9,099 nucleotides of DNA, taken from assembly GCA_039816955.1 (NCBI GenBank), contig JBCBWU010000256.1, forward strand, positions 1-9,099, in the 5' to 3' direction. The notes under the pieces were generated by a model. It saw nothing but the letters and a program-made list of their open reading frames with translations. It ran no database searches and was not told the DNA's origin. Within the stretch, counting starts at the first letter, position 1. Each line of letters begins with the position of its first letter. Position numbers and translations under genes: made by a program. The stretch comes from Lewinella sp039816955 (GTDB lineage: Bacteria; Bacteroidota; Bacteroidia; Chitinophagales; Saprospiraceae). Of this stretch, positions 6,853-9,099 are shown one piece after another.

Positions 6853-7093
6853 CCAAGGGTAGAGGATTTCGGTCCCCTACCCTACTATCTGCTATTTCCA
6901 TCCATCCTAAGTCTTCAGGAATCCAGCTGTGTCCACAGTTTGTACATTTAAGACAATCCACCAAACCTCCTTTGCCTTGGAAGATTGTTTGCTTCCCTTG
7001 TAAATCGGGCTGAGAATACGCGTTGCCAAATCCCTTTGATATAATGGCAGTACCTCCGCACTTGTTACAAGCAGTCATGGCCAATTTATTCAT
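6842..7093 (-). CDS. Zinc-ribbon protein
   Basis: An 83-residue protein with two zinc knuckles: C9-x2-C12 (ACNKCGG) and C50-x2-C53 (KCTNCGHSW), plus an extra Cys47. The paired CxxCG elements about 40 residues apart are typical of a zinc ribbon, which in phage proteins usually serves DNA, RNA or protein contacts. ATG 7093 is chosen because AAGGAG lies exactly seven bases upstream; Met6 is the only alternative. It is the last gene of the leftward block and its SD overlaps the stop of the gene before it, suggesting translational coupling. Its cellular role cannot be named. Confidence 0.75.
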   Translation of the reverse strand: MNKLAMTACNKCGGTAIISKGFGNAYSQPDLQGKQTIFQGKGGLVDCLKCTNCGHSWIPEDLGWMEIADSRVGDRNPLPLAKD

Positions 7094-7106
7094 ATTACCG
7101 CTCCTT
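7094..7106 (-). promoter_or_regulatory. Strong Shine-Dalgarno sequence
   Basis: AAGGAG at 7101-7106 (read on the minus strand), then seven bases, then ATG 7093. It overlaps the stop codon (7105-7107) of the upstream gene and fixes the start of the zinc-ribbon gene. Confidence 0.7.
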
Positions 7107-7305
7107 ATTTTAAAAAGTTAATGATGTCATTCATCGCCTTTACGTAGCCACAGTTATACTCCGCTGTGTTGTCGTTTGGCAATTCGTGTTTTTCCTTTTG
7201 CTCTTTAGCCCAGTTAGTAGCTTCTGTTCGGGCTTGGCCGCCAAACTCCTCTCTGGCTGCCTCTTGTCTGAGCATTCGCGTAAAGCGGTCTTCCTCTTCA
7301 TACAT
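7105..7305 (-). CDS. Small hypothetical phage protein
   Basis: A GTG start at 7341 would extend this frame but would overlap the preceding small gene. ATG 7305 is preferred because AAAGAG stands exactly seven bases before it, like neighbouring starts; the product is then 66 residues. It is very charged and probably helical (YEEEDRFTRMLRQEAAREEF, then NWAKEQKEKHELP) with a GYVKAMNDIINFLK end. No motif recognised. It lies 11 bases after the gene before it in the leftward block. Confidence 0.65.
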   Translation of the reverse strand: MYEEEDRFTRMLRQEAAREEFGGQARTEATNWAKEQKEKHELPNDNTAEYNCGYVKAMNDIINFLK

Positions 7306-7318
7306 GGTTAGTCTCTTT
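7306..7318 (-). promoter_or_regulatory. Leader with AAAGAG and 7-base spacer
   Basis: AAAGAG (7313-7318) followed by ACTAACC and ATG 7305. The spacer matches ACTAATC and ACTAATT at the starts 8761 and 7976, which supports ATG 7305 over the upstream GTG at 7341. Confidence 0.5.
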
Positions 7319-7472
7319 ATTTTGTAATTGATTCGTTCCACATTCGGGCAAGGCGACGCGCCCTACTCCAAGTCATCGGGCAAGTATCGCCCGCAATAAT
7401 GTTCGACCGTCTGCGAAGGTCAGGTACCACAAAAGAGTAGCCCCAGATAGTTATGACTGTGAATAGCTCCAT
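7317..7472 (-). CDS. Small basic hypothetical protein (51 residues)
   Basis: Reading the minus strand of the otherwise empty stretch 7306-7680 gives this frame: MELFTVITIWGYSFVVPDLR at the start, then RRRSNIIAGD and TCPMTWSRARRLARMWNESI. The N-terminus is hydrophobic and the rest basic with several Trp. The start lies 5 bases after the stop of the gene before it, with a purine-rich AGAGGA next to the ATG (tight spacing). Its TAA lies 11 bases before the next start. This head-to-tail packing is the main evidence that it is real. Function unknown. Confidence 0.55.
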   Translation of the reverse strand: MELFTVITIWGYSFVVPDLRRRSNIIAGDTCPMTWSRARRLARMWNESITK

Positions 7473-7477
7473 ATCCT

Positions 7478-7657
7478 CTATTTAATGGAAGCCTTTGCTT
7501 CCTGTTTTTTAATTGATTGCTCCACCTTCAACTTAGCCTTAATCAAGGCTAATACTACGTCAGTTGCGCGTACCGCCCCCCCTTCATTTACTACTACGTC
7601 CTCAACCGTTCCGTCTGCGTTCATGTAAACTGTTACCGTGTGGATGTTCTGTATCAT
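7478..7657 (-). CDS. Small hypothetical phage protein (59 residues)
   Basis: ATG 7657 to TAG 7480-7478 encodes MIQNIHTVTVYMNADGTVED, then VVVNEGGAVRATDVVLALIK and AKLKVEQSIKKQEAKASIK. The beginning looks like a two-stranded beta hairpin (VTVYMNADGTVEDVVVN) and the end like an amphipathic Lys/Glu-rich helix. TTTAAACCAG followed by seven bases precedes the ATG, as at the 8761 start. The gene lies 22 bases after the stop of the 7976 gene. Composition, leader and packing support it; the family is unknown. Confidence 0.7.
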   Translation of the reverse strand: MIQNIHTVTVYMNADGTVEDVVVNEGGAVRATDVVLALIKAKLKVEQSIKKQEAKASIK

Positions 7658-7674
7658 TGATTGACTGGTTTAAA
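7658..7674 (-). promoter_or_regulatory. TTTAAACCAG leader with 7-base spacer
   Basis: TTTAAACCAG (7665-7674), then TCAATCA, then ATG 7657. Identical decamer to those before the starts at 8761 and 6400. Confidence 0.5.
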
Positions 7675-7679
7675 TTGAA

Positions 7680-7976
7680 TTAATCAGTGACTAAATCATA
7701 GGTCTTTTCAAAAACATCAGGCTTGCAAGGATAAAACTCTCCGTTTAGGCCCTTGATGATGTAGTCTCCTGGAGATGCTTTCATATCTCCTTCTAGTGTT
7801 GGTATGATGGCGCTAGTCAACGGCTTACCCTCACCTACCTGCCAAGCGGTGTCACTTTCAACGCTGAATTTCACTTCTACACCGGGTGAAATGAAGCTCT
7901 TTACTTCTTTATGGTTTTGTCCGGTGAACTCTAATGCCTGGATAACTACAGGCTTTTTCCTATAACTCTTAATCAT
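7680..7976 (-). CDS. Conserved phage protein with PGDYIIKGLNGEFYPCKPD signature
   Basis: The 98-residue product starts MIKSYRKKPVVIQALEFTG and ends with PGDYIIKGLNGEFYPCKPD at about residues 69-87, followed by VFEKTYD. Proteins beginning with YRKKPVVIEA-like sequence and ending with PGDWIIxGVxGExYPCKPDIFExTY are very common in tailed phages of many hosts. They are small accessory proteins of unknown function, usually in blocks of early or accessory genes. The length and both hallmark ends are normal, so this copy looks intact. AAAGGAG seven bases before ATG 7976 makes the start secure. This gene is the strongest single indication that the leftward block is of phage origin. Confidence 0.9.
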   Translation of the reverse strand: MIKSYRKKPVVIQALEFTGQNHKEVKSFISPGVEVKFSVESDTAWQVGEGKPLTSAIIPTLEGDMKASPGDYIIKGLNGEFYPCKPDVFEKTYDLVTD

Positions 7977-7990
7977 AATTAGTCTCCTTT
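7977..7990 (-). promoter_or_regulatory. Strong Shine-Dalgarno sequence
   Basis: AAAGGAG (7984-7990), then ACTAATT, then ATG 7976. It overlaps the TAA stop (7989-7991) of the upstream gene, suggesting coupled translation. Confidence 0.7.
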
Positions 7991-8216
7991 AATTGGTTAA
8001 TATTACTCTGAATCCTGCGGGTAAATGTTTGTAGCCACCCTCACCTAGTCTGCTTGTGTAAGAAGTACCCATACTGGATGAGGCGGTTAGTATTGTAACT
8101 TGATACATATTCTCTTTATCTGCTAGGTCTGTAACAAGTACAATAGCCTCATCCATCGTCCGTATCATTAGGCATGGATATGTTCTTACTGTAGTGTCTG
8201 ATGTTGTTGCATCCAT
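7989..8216 (-). CDS. Hypothetical phage protein
   Basis: The 75-residue product has TYPCLMIRTMDEAIVLVTDL near residues 12-31 and ends GEGGYKHLPAGFRVILTN. The pattern (a YPCL-strand, a variable loop region rich in Ser/Thr, then a Gly-rich turn and a last strand) suggests a small beta domain. Similar short proteins opening with PCL and a strand occur in phage accessory blocks, but no function is known to me. Its start is supported by an ACCAGGATCA leader placed seven bases from ATG 8216. It lies 14 bases after the MazG-like gene. Confidence 0.7.
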   Translation of the reverse strand: MDATTSDTTVRTYPCLMIRTMDEAIVLVTDLADKENMYQVTILTASSSMGTSYTSRLGEGGYKHLPAGFRVILTN

Positions 8217-8228
8217 CGTGATCCTGGT
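8217..8228 (-). promoter_or_regulatory. CCAG leader with GATCACG spacer
   Basis: ACCAG (8224-8228), then GATCACG, then ATG 8216. Nearly the same as the leader before 8904 and the one inside the beginning of the MazG-like gene. Confidence 0.5.
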
Positions 8229-8230
8229 AT

Positions 8231-8563
8231 TTATGAAGGTTTGAGATTAGCCAATTCGTTACGGTCCAAAGACTCGATCATCTGGACAGCTACAGCCGCC
8301 GTTTGGATCAATTCGTTTCTGTATCGCATTAGGCGGTTGTACTGAATCGTCTTAGGTGATTCAAGCCTTTCTTCTTTTGGGGGAGGATTGTCACAGCAAT
8401 AGTCGACCGCTTCTCTTGATGCTTCTCCTTGCTCCTCCGCAAGTATTGCTATCCAAGTAGTAAGGTTGTGGTTCTGCTCTCCCCATTTGTCATGCTGCTT
8501 AATTCGCTCTTGTGCGACTTCCATGCAGATGTATTCCATTTTGATCCTGGCGTTCTTTTCCAT
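8231..8563 (-). CDS. MazG-like phage protein (all-alpha NTP pyrophosphatase type)
   Basis: The 110-residue product (from ATG 8563) contains VAQERIKQHDKWGEQNH (16-32), typical of a phage MazG-like family, then ILAEEQGEASREAVDY (40-55) with the EExxE metal-binding motif (E43, E44, E47). A second helix, NELIQTAAVAVQMIESLD (83-100), stands where the classical ExxD lies; here it reads ExxQ (E84, Q87). MazG-type enzymes hydrolyse nucleoside triphosphates to the monophosphate and pyrophosphate, using magnesium; in phages they are thought to alter nucleotide or (p)ppGpp pools. Activity of this copy is not certain because of the Gln. ATG 8539 (Met9) is an alternative start that would give 102 residues: it has CCAG plus seven bases upstream, whereas ATG 8563 has AAAAGGAG nine bases upstream. 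Both are plausible. Confidence 0.8.
   Translation of the reverse strand: MEKNARIKMEYICMEVAQERIKQHDKWGEQNHNLTTWIAILAEEQGEASREAVDYCCDNPPPKEERLESPKTIQYNRLMRYRNELIQTAAVAVQMIESLDRNELANLKPS
8540..8551 (-). promoter_or_regulatory. Possible second translation start for the MazG-like gene
   Basis: CCAG (8547-8550), then GATCAAA, then ATG 8539. The 16 bases CCAGGATCAAAATGGA are identical to those at the start of the 40-residue gene at 8904, although here they lie inside the longer reading frame and encode residues. Confidence 0.45.
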
Positions 8564-8580
8564 ATCGAAATGCTCCTTTT
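8564..8580 (-). promoter_or_regulatory. Shine-Dalgarno sequence of the upstream MazG-like start
   Basis: AAAAGGAG (8573-8580) stands nine bases before ATG 8563 and overlaps the TAA stop (8579-8581) of the previous gene. Good complementarity, slightly longer spacing than its neighbours. Confidence 0.6.
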
Positions 8581-8761
8581 AGTGGTTACTTGATGTTTGA
8601 AAATTGTGCGAAATCACTTCCATGTCGCACAGCTCATGATTTTGTATTGGGCTTTTCGAGATGAAAGGCAATTCACCTAAGTTGTATGCCAACCATGCTT
8701 CAAAATCCTGCACGGTAGTACCTTCTGGTAACCTGATGTATAAGTTCAATTCTACGTCCAT
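8579..8761 (-). CDS. Small hypothetical phage protein (60 residues)
   Basis: The product begins MDVELNLYIRLPEGTTVQDF, followed by EAWLAYNLGELPFISKSPI, and ends with DMEVISHNFQTSSNH. A first beta strand, a TVQDFEAWLAYNLGE helix and a late DMEVISHNF strand suggest a tiny alpha/beta fold; small phage proteins of this layout exist but none has a function I can name. ATG 8761 is supported by TTTAAACCAG seven bases upstream. It begins 20 bases after the 40-residue gene and its stop overlaps the SD of the MazG-like gene. Confidence 0.7.
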   Translation of the reverse strand: MDVELNLYIRLPEGTTVQDFEAWLAYNLGELPFISKSPIQNHELCDMEVISHNFQTSSNH

Positions 8762-8778
8762 GATTAGTCTGGTTTAAA
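8762..8778 (-). promoter_or_regulatory. TTTAAACCAG leader with ACTAATC spacer
   Basis: TTTAAACCAG (8769-8778), then ACTAATC, then ATG 8761. It links the two leader variants of this block, sharing the decamer with the 7657 start and the spacer type with the 7305 and 7976 starts. Confidence 0.5.
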
Positions 8779-8781
8779 TGG

Positions 8782-8904
8782 TTATTGATCGCGCCCAATT
8801 TTTAGCGCTGCCTTAACTATGATTTGCGCGCCTTCAGGGTCGCCAGCGGCTAAGAGCTTGTCCGCTATTGCTTTTAATTCACTAAATGCTTTATCTCTGT
8901 CCAT
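8782..8904 (-). CDS. Very small hypothetical protein (40 residues)
   Basis: ATG 8904 to TAA 8784-8782 encodes MDRDKAFSELKAIADKLLAA, then GDPEGAQIIVKAALKIGRDQ. It predicts as two amphipathic helices around a GDPEGA turn. AAACCAG plus seven bases (GATCAAA) precedes the ATG, the same leader as neighbouring starts. It fits without overlap between the methyltransferase-like gene and the next small gene. Short length limits certainty; function unknown. Confidence 0.65.
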   Translation of the reverse strand: MDRDKAFSELKAIADKLLAAGDPEGAQIIVKAALKIGRDQ

Positions 8905-8918
8905 TTTGATCCTGGTTT
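8905..8918 (-). promoter_or_regulatory. AAACCAG leader with GATCAAA spacer
   Basis: AAACCAG (8912-8918), then GATCAAA, then ATG 8904; this decides the start of the 40-residue gene. Confidence 0.5.
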
Positions 8919-8927
8919 TTATGATAT

Positions 8928-9098
8928 TTAGAATAATAGTTTTTGTCGTTGCGAGTCTGCAGCCTTTGGGTTGAGCCAGAGAACTTCCGTCCGCATACTC
9001 TTGCCCTTCTGTGAGGATCCATCTGAACTCTTTGTGCTGAATACCTCCCAGCCTTCAGATTCAAACCAATCTTTGTATTCCTGGCTTGGATAACCACT
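8928..9098 (-). CDS. Probable D12-class DNA adenine methyltransferase, C-terminal fragment (5' end outside window)
   Basis: The minus-strand frame entering at 9098 reads SGYPSQEYKDWFESEGWEVF, continues STKSSDGSSQKGKSM, and ends with RTEVLWLNPKAADSQRQKLLF before TAA (8930-8928). The SGY-x-S-x-x-Y-x-x-x-F start and the RTEVLWLNP element close to the C-terminus are what I expect at the end of D12-class (Dam-like) N6-adenine methyltransferases, which transfer a methyl group from S-adenosylmethionine to adenine in DNA. The catalytic DPPY and the cofactor site would lie beyond the right edge, so activity and recognition site cannot be judged. In phages such enzymes often act as orphan methylases that protect DNA from host restriction. 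Only 56 residues are visible, hence moderate certainty. Confidence 0.6.
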   Translation of the reverse strand, partial: SGYPSQEYKDWFESEGWEVFSTKSSDGSSQKGKSMRTEVLWLNPKAADSQRQKLLF

Positions 9099-9099
9099 T

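Noticed and set aside
7306..7341. GTG 7341 start for the 7105 gene
   Set aside because: It would overlap the 51-residue gene, while ATG 7305 has an AAAGAG leader with the seven-base spacing of its neighbours.
8891..9097. Minus-strand 68-residue reading frame at the right edge
   Set aside because: It overlaps the frame with the methyltransferase signature RTEVLWLNP and has a basic composition with no pattern; it is an out-of-frame shadow.
1..9099. tRNA genes, CRISPR arrays, insertion sequences, integrase or att sites
   Set aside because: No cloverleaf-like sequence, regularly spaced repeat array, transposase motif or recombinase motif was seen on either strand.

Overview
The window reads as part of the genome of a tailed bacteriophage, or a prophage, most likely of a Bacteroidota host. 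This rests on tail-fibre architecture, a holin-like membrane protein, and a dense block of small phage-type accessory genes. One of these carries the widespread phage signature PGDYIIKGLNGEFYPCKPD, and one is MazG-like. The Bacteroidota host is an inference from the style of the fibre proteins, from signal peptides ending just before Gln, and from weak Shine-Dalgarno (SD) sequences on the plus strand. No integrase, attachment site, tRNA, CRISPR array or insertion sequence is visible, so lytic and integrated states cannot be told apart.

Plus strand, 1 to about 6.8 kb: a rightward late or structural module. It begins inside a tail-fibre gene with collagen-like and 10-residue repeats, truncated by the left edge. 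Next is a 615-residue fibre with a Sec-type signal peptide and YadA-head-like beta-roll repeats. Then come a probable beta-sandwich protein, a single-span membrane protein, a right-handed beta-helix protein, and a secreted subtilisin-like (S8) protease with an intact catalytic triad and an unassigned C-terminal domain. The module ends with a holin-like protein and a small acidic protein. Together these suggest host recognition and envelope attack, followed by lysis. No endolysin is visible in the window.

Minus strand, 9.1 kb down to 6.84 kb: a leftward, tightly packed run of ten genes, starting with the C-terminus of a probable D12-class DNA adenine methyltransferase at the right edge. Three of the ten encode proteins under 60 residues. 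Most starts share a leader in which CCAG or GAG is followed by exactly seven bases and then ATG. The two gene blocks converge on a perfect 9-bp hairpin at 6827-6852.

Most interesting points: the signal-peptide-bearing subtilase in a tail region, the AT-rich mosaic segment inside the large fibre gene, the modular translation leaders, and the small genes in the leftward block.
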